This document shows positions 7,573 through 19,715 of a DNA stretch of 64,000 bases, one piece after another. Under the pieces are notes generated by a model. It ran no database searches. It was given only the letters and a program-made list of their open reading frames with translations, and was not told the origin of the DNA. Source of the stretch: Nonomuraea jiangxiensis (lineage in GTDB: Bacteria > Actinomycetota > Actinomycetes > Streptosporangiales > Streptosporangiaceae); NCBI RefSeq assembly GCF_900099965.1, contig NZ_FNDJ01000027.1, forward strand, positions 89,428 through 153,427, read 5' to 3'. The translations under genes were made by a program, and so were the position numbers. How positions within the stretch are numbered: the first letter of the stretch is position 1; the number at the start of each line of letters is the position of its first letter.

Positions 7573-8295
7573 TCACCGCAGCCCGAGGTCCCGGGGCAGC
7601 CCGAGGCCCTGGGTCATGCCGCTGAAGCCGTCAACGAGAAGCTGGCCGCCGGGCAGCATCGAGGTGCCCTCCACGCTCTCCACCGCCTTCGGCAGCAGCG
7701 TGCCGATGACGTCGGAGCCGACCTCGTTCACCGGGCGTTCGAGGTCCAGCGCCGACTTCACGCCGTTGCCCGTGACGCGGTCGTGACGGGGGCCGTGGCC
7801 GAACGACGTCTCGGCCGGCACCTTGGCCTGCAGCGGCGCCTGAGGCAGTTGGGGCAGGGCGGGCAGTGCCGGGATGCCGACCATCGTCGACACGTCCCGC
7901 ATGTCGGCCGGCCCGGGCACCGCGGGGAACAGCGCGGGCGAGGCCGAGGTCAGCGACGGCATGCCCCAGGTCGCCGCCATCCCGCCGAGGTCGGCCGAGC
8001 CCAGCACGGTCTTGCCGGTCGCCAGGCCGGTCAGACCGAGCTGCCTGGCGAGCTGTCCGGCGGCCATGGCCATCTTGTTGCTCTCCGCGGTGACCATCCG
8101 GCCGCCCCCCGGGGTGCCGTCGTTCAACCGCAGCCTGGCGTGCTCGTCGCAGAGGGACGCGATGGAGCTCATCGCCAGCAGAGCGGGTTCGGCCTGCGCG
8201 CAGGTGCGCGCCGTCGCGGGGCCCGCGGTCAGCCAGGAGACACCCGCGGCCAGAGCGGCCGCCGCCAAGACGCTGCGGACCTTCCGAGATGACAC
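7573..8295 (-). CDS. Secreted protein of unknown function
   Basis: A 240-residue protein with a Sec-type signal peptide (positive SSRKVR, hydrophobic core LAAAALAAGVSWLTAG, likely cleavage after ATA). The mature part starts with two cysteines (RTCAQ, SLCDE) about 20 residues apart, then an Ala/Leu/Pro-rich stretch with short repeats (IPALPALPQLPQAP) and ends in a Gly/Leu-rich segment. GGGGGA six bases upstream supports the GTG start. I recognise no domain; it may be a family restricted to this order. The terminator at 7468-7507 lies downstream. Confidence 0.6.
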   Translation of the reverse strand: MSSRKVRSVLAAAALAAGVSWLTAGPATARTCAQAEPALLAMSSIASLCDEHARLRLNDGTPGGGRMVTAESNKMAMAAGQLARQLGLTGLATGKTVLGSADLGGMAATWGMPSLTSASPALFPAVPGPADMRDVSTMVGIPALPALPQLPQAPLQAKVPAETSFGHGPRHDRVTGNGVKSALDLERPVNEVGSDVIGTLLPKAVESVEGTSMLPGGQLLVDGFSGMTQGLGLPRDLGLR

Positions 8296-8435
8296 GTCAC
8301 GTCCCCCTGATCGATTCGGTGATCTGACAGAACGCTGAACGTAGTCACCCGGTCGGCGGCGCGGGCGCGGCTTGTCCGAAGAGTGGGCCGAACCTTACCG
8401 AACAAGGGGCGAGATGACCGTGTCATGACACGCCG

Positions 8436-8469
8436 GAGCCCGGAGATCCGACCATGGATCCCCGGGCTC
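8436..8469. terminator. Terminator downstream of clpB
   Basis: GAGCCCGG (8436-8443) pairs with CCGGGCTC (8462-8469), extended inside by GATCC/GGATC with one mismatch, giving a long interrupted stem with a 6-nt loop. It begins 9 bp beyond the clpB stop on the minus strand and should end the heat-shock operon. Confidence 0.7.
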
Positions 8470-8478
8470 AGGAAGGGG

Positions 8479-11049
<2,571 letters not shown>

Positions 11050-11056
11050 CTTGTTC

Positions 11057-11407
11057 TCAGGCCCCCGGTGGCAGCTCGTAGCGGATCAGCGCTCTGACCA
11101 TGCGCATCTCGGCGCGCAGGCGGTGAACCTCCTCACGCAGCCGCAGAGCTTCGTTCTCGAGCTCGAGAATCCGCTTGATGCCCGCGAGGTTGATGCCCTC
11201 CTCCTGGGAGAGCCGCTGCACCTCGCGGAGCTGGATGATGTCGCGTGTCGAGTAGAGGCGGCCACGCCCGGCCGTGCGACCAGGGCTGACCAGGCCCAGC
11301 CGGTCATACTGGCGCAGCGTCTGCGGGTGCAGGCCGGAGAGCTGCGCCGCCACCGAGATCACATAGACGGGCGTGTCGTCTGACAGGTCGAAATAGTTGG
11401 CGTCCAT
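11057..11407 (-). CDS. hspR: Heat-shock repressor HspR (MerR family)
   Basis: A 116-residue MerR-type regulator: winged helix-turn-helix VYVISVAAQLSGLHPQTLRQYDRLGLVSP followed by a wing (GRGRLYSTRDI) and a C-terminal dimerisation helix (NEALRLREEVHRLRAEM). HspR binds HAIR repeats upstream of dnaK using DnaK as co-repressor; heat titrates DnaK and lifts repression. Two HAIR-like repeats occur upstream of dnaK in this window, so autoregulation is very likely. The gene is between dnaJ (3-bp gap) and clpB. Confidence 0.95.
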   Translation of the reverse strand: MDANYFDLSDDTPVYVISVAAQLSGLHPQTLRQYDRLGLVSPGRTAGRGRLYSTRDIIQLREVQRLSQEEGINLAGIKRILELENEALRLREEVHRLRAEMRMVRALIRYELPPGA

Positions 11408-11410
11408 CGG

Positions 11411-12583
11411 CTACTCGCTTCTGGCTCGCTGAATCAGCTCCGCGCGTGGGTCGTCACCCGCGGTGGCGGTGTTGAACTCCGTGAGGAGCTCGCGTGACTT
11501 GTCGTCGAGCGTCTTGGGGACCACCACCTCGACGCTGGCGAGCAGGTCACCCTTGGTGCCGTCCTTGCGGGTGACGCCCCGGCCGCGCACGCGGAACGTC
11601 CGCCCGTTGGGCGTGCCCGTGGGGATGCGCAGCGTGACCGGCAGACCCTTGAGGATCGGCACCTTGATCTCGGCGCCCAGCGCCGCCTCCGTGAACGTCA
11701 CCGGCACGGTGACCGTCAGGTTGTCACCCGACCGGCCGAACACCGCGTGCGGCTTGACGTGCGTCAGGATGTAGAGGTCGCCCGCGGGCCCGCCGTTCTC
11801 GCCCGGCGCGCCCTTGCCCTTGAGCCTGACCCGCTGGCCGTCGGCCACGCCGGCGGGGATGCGGGCCTGGATGGTGCGGGTGCTCTTGGCCCGGCCGCTG
11901 CCCTCGCACACGGGGCAGGGCTCGTCCACGATGAGCCCGCGGCCCTTGCAGTCGCGGCAGGGCTCGGAGAAGGCGAAGTTGCCGAGGTTGCGGCTGGCCG
12001 CGCCGGTGCCCTCGCAGGTCGGGCAGACCCTCGGGGTCGTGCCCGCCTTGGCGCCGGTGCCGCTGCACCCGGTGCAGGCGGCGGAGCTGGTCAGCCGGAG
12101 CGACACGGTGGTGCCCTCGACTGCCTCGGTGAACGTCAGCGTGACCTCGGACTCGATGTCCTGGCCGCGACGCGGCCTGGTGGTCGTGGTCGTCCGGGTG
12201 GTGCCCCGGTTGAACAGCCCGCCGAACAGATCGCCGAGCCCTCCAGTCGCACCACCGCCGGAGCCGCCCTGGGCGGTCCCGCCGAACAGGTCACCGAAGT
12301 CGAACGGGAAACCGCCACCGCCCGGTCGCTGGCCGCCCACCCCGGACCCGAACAGCGTGCGCGCCTCGTCGTATTCCTTGCGGCGCTTGATGTCGGACAG
12401 GACGTCGTAAGCCTCGGAGACCTCCTTGAACTTGGTCTCCTTGGACGGGTCGCCCTGGTTGGTGTCGGGGTGGTATTGCCTGGCCAGCTTCCGGTAGGCC
12501 TTCTTGATCTCGTCGGCGGTGGCGGTCTTGGGCACACCAAGGACGGCGTAGTAATCCTTCTCCAGGTAGTCCTTGGTGCTCAT
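11411..12583 (-). CDS. dnaJ: Chaperone DnaJ (type I Hsp40)
   Basis: A 390-residue co-chaperone that delivers substrates to DnaK and stimulates its ATPase. The J domain (residues about 8-75) has the HPD motif (QYHPDTN); a Gly/Phe-rich linker follows (FGSGVGGQRPGGGGFPFD); the zinc domain has four CxxCxGxG repeats (CTGCSGTG, CPTCEGTG, CRDCKGRG, CPVCEGSG); the C-terminal substrate-binding beta domains are complete. Third gene of the HspR operon, 15 bp after grpE. Confidence 0.97.
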   Translation of the reverse strand: MSTKDYLEKDYYAVLGVPKTATADEIKKAYRKLARQYHPDTNQGDPSKETKFKEVSEAYDVLSDIKRRKEYDEARTLFGSGVGGQRPGGGGFPFDFGDLFGGTAQGGSGGGATGGLGDLFGGLFNRGTTRTTTTTRPRRGQDIESEVTLTFTEAVEGTTVSLRLTSSAACTGCSGTGAKAGTTPRVCPTCEGTGAASRNLGNFAFSEPCRDCKGRGLIVDEPCPVCEGSGRAKSTRTIQARIPAGVADGQRVRLKGKGAPGENGGPAGDLYILTHVKPHAVFGRSGDNLTVTVPVTFTEAALGAEIKVPILKGLPVTLRIPTGTPNGRTFRVRGRGVTRKDGTKGDLLASVEVVVPKTLDDKSRELLTEFNTATAGDDPRAELIQRARSE

Positions 12584-12598
12584 CTCCAGCCCTTCGTG

Positions 12599-13200
12599 TT
12601 AGTTGTCGTCGTCATCTGACGCGGAAGGGGCCTCTTCCCCGGGCTCGGCGACGGCCACCCGCGCCGGGCGCAGCACCCTGTCTCCCATGCGGTATCCAGG
12701 CTGCAGGACCTCCACCGCGGTCGGCTCGGTCACCTCGGGCGAGTAGCTGTGCATCAGCGCCTCGTGGACCATCGGGTCGAACGGGTCGCCCTTCTGGCCG
12801 AAGGCGCTGAGGCCCAGCTTGGTGACCGCCGCCTCCAGCGACTCCGCCACCTTCGCGAACCCGCCGGTCAGCTCGCCGTGGTCGCGGGCCCGGCCGATGT
12901 CGTCGAGTACGGGCAGCAACTCCGTCAGGGCTCCGGCGACGGCCTGCTCGCGAACCGCGACCCGGTCGCGCTCGACCCGCCTGCGGTAGTTGGTGTATTC
13001 CGCCTGCAGGCGCTGCAGGTCCGAGGTGCGCTCGGCGAGCTGGGCCGCCAGCTCGCCGTCCTGCGCCTCCACCTGCTCCGCGGGCGGCACGTCCTCCTGC
13101 TGCGTGGTGGCAGCGGCCTCACGCACCTGGCCCGTCTCGGGGTCGATCTTGCGGTTGTCGCGGATCACCGGTTCGTCGTGCCCGTTGTCACGCGGCGGCA

Positions 13201-13204
<4 letters not shown>
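12599..13204 (-). CDS. grpE: Nucleotide exchange factor GrpE
   Basis: A 201-residue exchange factor for DnaK. The N-terminal third is acidic and probably disordered; residues about 55-100 form the long dimerisation coiled coil (DLQRLQAEYTNYRRRVERDR), and the C-terminal beta domain contains FDPMVHEALM and the conserved VLQPGYRMGDRVLRPARVAVA end. It overlaps the dnaK stop by 4 bp, so the two are translationally coupled. Confidence 0.96.
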
Positions 13205-15075
<1,871 letters not shown>

Positions 15076-15096
15076 GAGTACGTCCTTGTAGTCAAA

Positions 15097-15117
15097 GTTG
15101 AGTCTGTTGGACTCAAG
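15097..15117. promoter_or_regulatory. HAIR operator 1 (HspR binding site)
   Basis: GTTGAGT-N7-ACTCAAG matches the HAIR consensus CTTGAGT-N7-ACTCAAG at all but one position. It overlaps the -10 element and the expected transcription start of dnaK. Confidence 0.85.
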
Positions 15118-15144
15118 CTAATGATTGGGTGTCGTTCTTGTCAA
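15116..15144 (-). promoter_or_regulatory. dnaK operon promoter
   Basis: On the minus strand, TTGACA (15144-15139) and TTAGCT (15121-15116) are separated by 17 bp. HAIR 1 covers the -10 side and HAIR 2 abuts the -35 side. Confidence 0.75.
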
Positions 15145-15148
15145 ACGA

Positions 15149-15169
15149 CTTGAGCCTACTCGACTCAAC
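15149..15169. promoter_or_regulatory. HAIR operator 2 (HspR binding site)
   Basis: CTTGAGC-N7-ACTCAAC keeps both half-sites with one mismatch each. It lies 4 bp upstream of the -35 of the dnaK promoter and 52 bp from HAIR 1 (start to start), about five helical turns. Confidence 0.75.
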
Positions 15170-15247
15170 CCTCATGAGCGGGGATGCATTCCCAAGAAAC
15201 CGTACACATCGGGCCCAACGGTGGCGTGCCGGAGGTGGTTCCGCAGG

Positions 15248-15286
15248 GCGGACCCCCGGCGCGGTGGGTGCGCGCCGGGGGTCCGC
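15248..15286. terminator. Terminator of the sugar-dehydrogenase-like gene
   Basis: A perfect 16-bp GC-rich stem (GCGGACCCCCGGCGCG / CGCGCCGGGGGTCCGC) with a 7-nt loop, 12 bp beyond the stop of the minus-strand gene. It also insulates the dnaK promoter region. Confidence 0.85.
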
Positions 15287-15298
15287 GAGGGGGATGGC

Positions 15299-18172
15299 TC
15301 AGCTGACAGGCGTGTTCATGTCGGTCTGGATCTGGGCGGGGGTGAGGGCGCGGTTGTAGACGCGGACCTCGTCGATCAGGCCGCTGAAGTATTCGCCCCA
15401 GACGCTGTTGCCGCCGATGCGGAGGGGGGCGTTGTCGGCGCGGATGTTGCCGGTCCTGGCGGTCTGGGCGACTTGGATGCCGTTGACGTACAGGCGGAGG
15501 GCGCTGCCGTCGTAAGTGGCGGCCAGGTGGCTCCAGGTGTTGAGGGGGAGCTGGGCGGGCGCGCCGAGGTCGCCGAGGGTGGTGGTGGTCTGGATGGTGA
15601 CGTGGGGGCGGTTGGTGTCGCTGCCGGCGGCCAGGACGTAGGCCAGGCCGCCCGCGTGTTGTTTCATGATGACGGTGCGCCAGCTCGTGACGCCGGCCGG
15701 GCGGACCCAGGCCTGCAGGGTCATGCCGTTGGTCAGGCGCAGGCTGGGGGAGTCGGGGACGGTGACCCAGCTGGAGCTGCCGTTGAAGGACAGGGCGTTG
15801 CCGAAGCGGCCGCCTGTGGTCCACGCGGTGGAGGTGACCGTGCCCGTGTTGCCCAGGCCGGACGTGTCGCCGACAGCGGTGCCCGCCCCCTCGTTCATGG
15901 GATAGGCGGCGACCAGGCCGGGCACGGCGGGCGTCGGGGTGTAGGCGGCGGTGTAGGTCGTCGCGGTGGCCGGGGCCACGATCTGGTGGGTGGCGGCGCC
16001 GCCGTCCGACCAGGACGCGAAGGAGAGGCTTCCTCCGCCCGCGGACTGCGGCGAGGGCGCCGACACGGAGTTGCCCGAGCCCACGATCACCGTACGCGTG
16101 AACGGCGTGGTCACCTGCTCGCTGTTGAAGCCGAGCTGCAGGCCCGCCGGCGTGGACTGGAAGGTCAGGTTCACCGTGCGCGGCTGTAGCAGCACGCTCC
16201 TGGTGTCCGTCAGGCCCTGGGCGTCCGTCGCCGTCAGGCGCAGCTCCAGGTGCGAGGGATGGTCGTGGTCGGGCGCCTGGAAGGAGCCGCTCGCCCCGGT
16301 GACCGTGGTGATCTCGTGCTCGTGGCAGGTCCCCGGGCAGTGGTGCAGGACGAGCGTCCACCTCATCCGCGAGCCGGGGATCGTGCCGTCCTGGGCGTCG
16401 GTGCCCGTGCCCGAGAAGGCGATCGTCTGGCCGACCGCCCACGTCGTCGCGGCGGTGGGGGCGATGATCGCGGCCGTGGGCGGGGTGTTGCCCACGTTGA
16501 CCGTGACCGTGGCGTCGCCCTGGCCGCCCCGGCCGTCGCCGACGCGCAGCCGGACCACGTACGAGCCGGGCTGGGTGTAGGTGAACGACGGGGTGGCCGA
16601 GGTGGAGTCGTCCAGTTCGCCGTCGCCGTCGAGGTCCCACGCGTACGTGAGGGGGTCGCCGTCGCCGTCCGTCGAACCCGTGCCCGAGAAGCTCACCGCC
16701 AGCGGGGCGTCGCCCGACGTCGCGCTCGCGTTGATCACCGCTGTGGGCGGGGTGTTGTCGTAGACGTAGCGGACGATCGTGCCGTGATCGTAGTCCACCG
16801 CGAACAGGTCGCCGCCGGGGCCGATCTCCAGCTCGACCGTGGGCATGCCGGAGTCGAAGTTCGCGATGGTCGCCGGGTCGGGCAGGCCGTTCGCGCCCCT
16901 GGTCATCACCCAGACGCACTGGCGGCTGTAGTCGGACAGGAACAGCGCGCCGTCGTACGCGTCCGGATACCGGCCGCCCTCGTAGAAGGCCACGCCGCCG
17001 GCCGACGAGCCGCCCGACGGGCAGGGGTCGTTCGGGGCCACGCGGGCATTGTGGTTCCAGGCGAAGTACGGCTGCGCGTGCGCCGGCGCGCCCGCCGCGT
17101 AGAGGGTCTCGCACAGGGTCAGGTTGAGGTTGTCGTAGCCGCCCTGCCTGGCGGCGCCCTCGTAGCAGGGCCAGCCGAAGTTCGCGACGCCCGCGGTGGG
17201 GTTGGGCACCCGGTTGATCTCCTCGAACGTGTTCCAGCCGACCTCGGCCAGCCACATCTCCGGCGTGCCCGGCCGGTTGGTGAGGCGGAACGGGTTGCGC
17301 AGGCCGTGGGCGACGACCCTGGCGAGGTTGGGGTCGGGACTGGCGGCGTTCGGGTTGCCCGCGGCAGCCGCCCCCGTGTCCGGATTTATCCGGATCAGGG
17401 TGCCGTCGAGGCCGGCGGGGTCGCCGGTGGTCCGTACGTCCTGCGAGCGCAGCGCGCCGCCCTCCGCGGTGGGCGGCGTAAGCGCGGTGCCCACCGGCGA
17501 GGGCGGGTCGCCGCACGGGTTGTCCGGGGTGAGGTCCGAGCCCGGCAGGTTGTCCTGGCCGTAGTCGGCGAAGTTGAAGCTGGCGCCGTCGCCGGCGGTG
17601 GCGTACAGCATCCCGTCCGGGCCGAACTCGAGGTCGCCGGTGGAGTGGCTGGGATGCTGCTGGCACCAGTCGGTGATCAGCGGGGTCTCGGCGCCGGAGG
17701 GGGAGATGACGGACAGGCGCCCGGTGACCACGCAGCCGTCGCCGGTCGCGCCGGGCGGGGTGGGACAGGGATCGTCGGTGCCGCCCGGCGTGCCCCAGCG
17801 CGGGGCCGTGCCGCCGGGCAGGGCGTCGTACGCGTACATGACGTAGACGCGCGGGTCGGCGGGGAAGTTCGGATGCAGGGCCAGGCCGAGCAGGCCGCGG
17901 TCCCAGAAGTTGTGCACCCGAGTGCGTAAGTCCGCGTACGTCGCCGGCGTCGTGTCGGCGAGCGAGTCGAAGACCTTGATCAGGCCGTTCTTCTCCGCCA
18001 CGAACACACGCCCGTCAGGGGAGAACTCGATGTTCGAGGGATGGTTGAGCCCGCTGAACACGGTCTGCTTCTGGAACGAGGCCGGCAGCGCCTGGGCCGC
18101 CGGGCTCGCCACCGCGACCAGGCCGACGGACAGGAGCAGGAACGAGGACAAGGCGTGACCGAGACGTCTCAC
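15299..18172 (-). CDS. Secreted PQQ-type glucose/sorbosone dehydrogenase-like protein with PKD and LamG modules
   Basis: A 957-residue exported protein. After a signal peptide (VRRLGHALSSFLLLSVGLVAVASPAAQA) comes a six-bladed GSDH beta-propeller (about residues 30-450: SGLNHPSNIEFSPDGRVFVAE, GLLGLALHPNF, ATAGDGASFNF, RNPFRL, GWPCYEG). Next are a PKD domain (about 470-560), an Ig-like/bacterial repeat region and a C-terminal LamG/concanavalin-like domain (AYPMNEGAGTAVGDTSGLGN to GLIDEVRVYNRALTPAQI). Relatives oxidise sugars outside the cell, or the propeller is only structural; PKD and LamG suggest carbohydrate binding. I chose GTG 18172, which starts the signal peptide; an in-frame GTG at 18262 would put a 9-bp palindrome inside the gene. 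Confidence 0.85.
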   Translation of the reverse strand: MRRLGHALSSFLLLSVGLVAVASPAAQALPASFQKQTVFSGLNHPSNIEFSPDGRVFVAEKNGLIKVFDSLADTTPATYADLRTRVHNFWDRGLLGLALHPNFPADPRVYVMYAYDALPGGTAPRWGTPGGTDDPCPTPPGATGDGCVVTGRLSVISPSGAETPLITDWCQQHPSHSTGDLEFGPDGMLYATAGDGASFNFADYGQDNLPGSDLTPDNPCGDPPSPVGTALTPPTAEGGALRSQDVRTTGDPAGLDGTLIRINPDTGAAAAGNPNAASPDPNLARVVAHGLRNPFRLTNRPGTPEMWLAEVGWNTFEEINRVPNPTAGVANFGWPCYEGAARQGGYDNLNLTLCETLYAAGAPAHAQPYFAWNHNARVAPNDPCPSGGSSAGGVAFYEGGRYPDAYDGALFLSDYSRQCVWVMTRGANGLPDPATIANFDSGMPTVELEIGPGGDLFAVDYDHGTIVRYVYDNTPPTAVINASATSGDAPLAVSFSGTGSTDGDGDPLTYAWDLDGDGELDDSTSATPSFTYTQPGSYVVRLRVGDGRGGQGDATVTVNVGNTPPTAAIIAPTAATTWAVGQTIAFSGTGTDAQDGTIPGSRMRWTLVLHHCPGTCHEHEITTVTGASGSFQAPDHDHPSHLELRLTATDAQGLTDTRSVLLQPRTVNLTFQSTPAGLQLGFNSEQVTTPFTRTVIVGSGNSVSAPSPQSAGGGSLSFASWSDGGAATHQIVAPATATTYTAAYTPTPAVPGLVAAYPMNEGAGTAVGDTSGLGNTGTVTSTAWTTGGRFGNALSFNGSSSWVTVPDSPSLRLTNGMTLQAWVRPAGVTSWRTVIMKQHAGGLAYVLAAGSDTNRPHVTIQTTTTLGDLGAPAQLPLNTWSHLAATYDGSALRLYVNGIQVAQTARTGNIRADNAPLRIGGNSVWGEYFSGLIDEVRVYNRALTPAQIQTDMNTPVS

Positions 18173-18225
18173 GGGACCCCCAGTGATGCGCGGCGTCACC
18201 CTCGACGCCCCCGCGCCTCCGGTGC

Positions 18226-18255
18226 CTGATCGATGTATCGCAACAAATCGATCAG
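18226..18255. promoter_or_regulatory. Palindrome upstream of the secreted dehydrogenase-like gene
   Basis: CTGATCGAT (18226-18234) and ATCGATCAG (18247-18255) form a perfect 9-bp inverted repeat with a 12-nt spacer, 54 bp upstream of the chosen start at 18172 and 32 bp downstream of the neighbouring lipoprotein stop. It could be an operator or a weak terminator. Confidence 0.5.
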
Positions 18256-18286
18256 TTGTCACCAGGGATGTCCGTTGTTGGACAAA

Positions 18287-18754
18287 CTATCTGGAACCGT
18301 CCACCAGCTTGCGATTGCCGAGGGCCTTCTTGAGCTTGACGGTCGTGGTCTTCTCGATCGCGATCATGATGCAGGAGACGTTCTTGGCCTTTGGGGACGT
18401 GCCCTCGTACAGGGTGATCGTGACCTGCTTGGCGGTCTCCTTCACCTTGACCCGGTCCAGGACCGTGCACGGGGCGACGCCCGACCACCAGGTGAGCTTG
18501 ATCTGCCTGCCCTTGGCAACCGGCGTGGCGTTGGTCCAGCGGACCTTGTGCACGTTGATCGCGTTGCCCGTCGGCTTGACCGGCTCAGGGCCCTTCGTGG
18601 GCATGGTGGTGACCGGCTCCGCCGCGACCGGCGGCTGGGCCGGGGCCGTGGCGGCGGCCCGCTCGGCGGGCGGGGCCGCGCCGCAACCCGTCACGAGCAT
18701 CACGCTTACTGCGAGCATTGTCCCGGCGAAAGGAGTCGCTGTCATTGTCCGCAT
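18287..18754 (-). CDS. Small lipoprotein of unknown function
   Basis: A 155-residue protein with a lipoprotein signal peptide (hydrophobic GTMLAVSVMLVTGC, lipid-attached Cys24), an Ala/Pro/Thr-rich linker (about 25-60), and a compact C-terminal domain with two cysteines (APCTVLDR, NVSCIMI) that could form a disulphide. The end is lysine-rich (KKALGNRKLV). It should sit on the outer face of the membrane. An ATG at 18745 is an alternative start with AAGGGG at better spacing, but the upstream start supplies the arginine usual in signal peptides. No domain recognised. Confidence 0.65.
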   Translation of the reverse strand: MRTMTATPFAGTMLAVSVMLVTGCGAAPPAERAAATAPAQPPVAAEPVTTMPTKGPEPVKPTGNAINVHKVRWTNATPVAKGRQIKLTWWSGVAPCTVLDRVKVKETAKQVTITLYEGTSPKAKNVSCIMIAIEKTTTVKLKKALGNRKLVDGSR

Positions 18755-18803
18755 ACCCCTTACGACGAATCACGCCGGGCCACGGTTCAGCCAGGCGCCG
18801 GGT

Positions 18804-18809
18804 TAGTGT
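18804..18809 (+). promoter_or_regulatory. -10 hexamer TAGTGT of the proline dehydrogenase gene
   Basis: TAGTGT ends seven bases before GTG 18817; no Shine-Dalgarno is visible, so the transcript is probably leaderless. Confidence 0.5.
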
Positions 18810-18816
18810 GGTTCCC

Positions 18817-19698
18817 GTGCTCCGTCAGGCCATGCTCGCCGTCTCCAAGAGCCAACGCGCCGAGCGCGTCATCACCTCCTCGCCCGTCACCAAGGACGTG
18901 GTCGGGCGCTATGTCGCCGACGACATCGGCGCGGCGGTCCGCGAGCTGACCCGGCGCGGTCTGCTCGTCACCGTCGGTCACCTCGGCGAGGAGGTGACCG
19001 ATCGGGCACAGGCCGAGCGCGCCGTGTCCGCCTACCTGTCGCTGCTCGACCTGCTGCCCGCGGGCGCCGACGTGTCGGTCAAGCTGACCGCGCTCGGGCT
19101 GCGGCTGTCGGAGCGGCTCGCGTACGACCACGCCGCCGCCATCTGCCGGGCCGCCGCCCCCAGGGACCTCACGGTGACGCTCGACGCCGAGGAGCACGAC
19201 ACGATCGCCGGGTTGCACGCCGTGCACGCCGCCCTGCGCAGGGACCATCCGGACGTGGGCGTGGTGGTGCAGGCTTATTTGCCGGACTCGCTGGATCGCG
19301 TCGAGAAGCTGGGCGGGGCCCGGGTGCGCCTGTGCAAGGGGGCCTACACGGCGCCCGGCGCCTACACCTCGGCCGCCGACATCGACCGCTCGTTCGTACG
19401 GTGCCTGAAGGTCCTCATGGCCGGCACCGGCTATCCCATGGTCGCCACCCACGACCCGCGGCTGGTGCGGATCGCCTCCACCATGGCCGTGCTCGACGGC
19501 CGCGACCCGACGGGCTTCGAATACCAGATGCTGTACGGCGTACGTCCCGCCGAGCAGACCCGCCTGGCCGGGCTGGGCGCGAGAATGCGGGTCTACATCC
19601 CCTACGGCGCCGACTGGTACGCCTACCTCATGCGCCGCCTGGCCGAGCGCCCCCGCAACCTGACCTTCTTCCTGCGATCTCTGATGTCCCGCGGCTAG
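18817..19698 (+). CDS. Proline dehydrogenase
   Basis: A monofunctional PutA-type FAD enzyme (293 residues) that oxidises proline to pyrroline-5-carboxylate, passing electrons to the quinone pool. It is a TIM barrel: SVKLTALGLRLS, LTVTLDAEEHDT, VQAYLPDSL, VRLCKGAY, MVATHDPRLV and the conserved C-terminal YEWQML-like segment (FEYQMLYGVR) followed by RVYIPYGADWYAYLMRRLAERP. I chose GTG 18817 because it starts a family-like N-terminus (VLRQAMLAVSKSQ) and sits seven bases after a TAGTGT -10 element; the open frame further upstream is not family-like. The proC gene follows 17 bp later, an unusual pairing of proline breakdown and synthesis. Confidence 0.88.
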   Translation: MLRQAMLAVSKSQRAERVITSSPVTKDVVGRYVADDIGAAVRELTRRGLLVTVGHLGEEVTDRAQAERAVSAYLSLLDLLPAGADVSVKLTALGLRLSERLAYDHAAAICRAAAPRDLTVTLDAEEHDTIAGLHAVHAALRRDHPDVGVVVQAYLPDSLDRVEKLGGARVRLCKGAYTAPGAYTSAADIDRSFVRCLKVLMAGTGYPMVATHDPRLVRIASTMAVLDGRDPTGFEYQMLYGVRPAEQTRLAGLGARMRVYIPYGADWYAYLMRRLAERPRNLTFFLRSLMSRG

Positions 19699-19703
19699 CC
19701 GGA

Positions 19704-19709
19704 TAAGCT
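19704..19709 (+). promoter_or_regulatory. -10 hexamer TAAGCT before proC
   Basis: TAAGCT ends six bases before ATG 19716, within the short gap after the proline dehydrogenase stop. It suggests that proC has its own leaderless promoter. Confidence 0.5.
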
Positions 19710-19715
19710 GCCAAG

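Noticed and set aside
15076..15180. CIRCE element (HrcA site) upstream of dnaK
   Set aside because: The repeats match HAIR (CTTGAGT-N7-ACTCAAG), not TTAGCACTC-N9-GAGTGCTAA.
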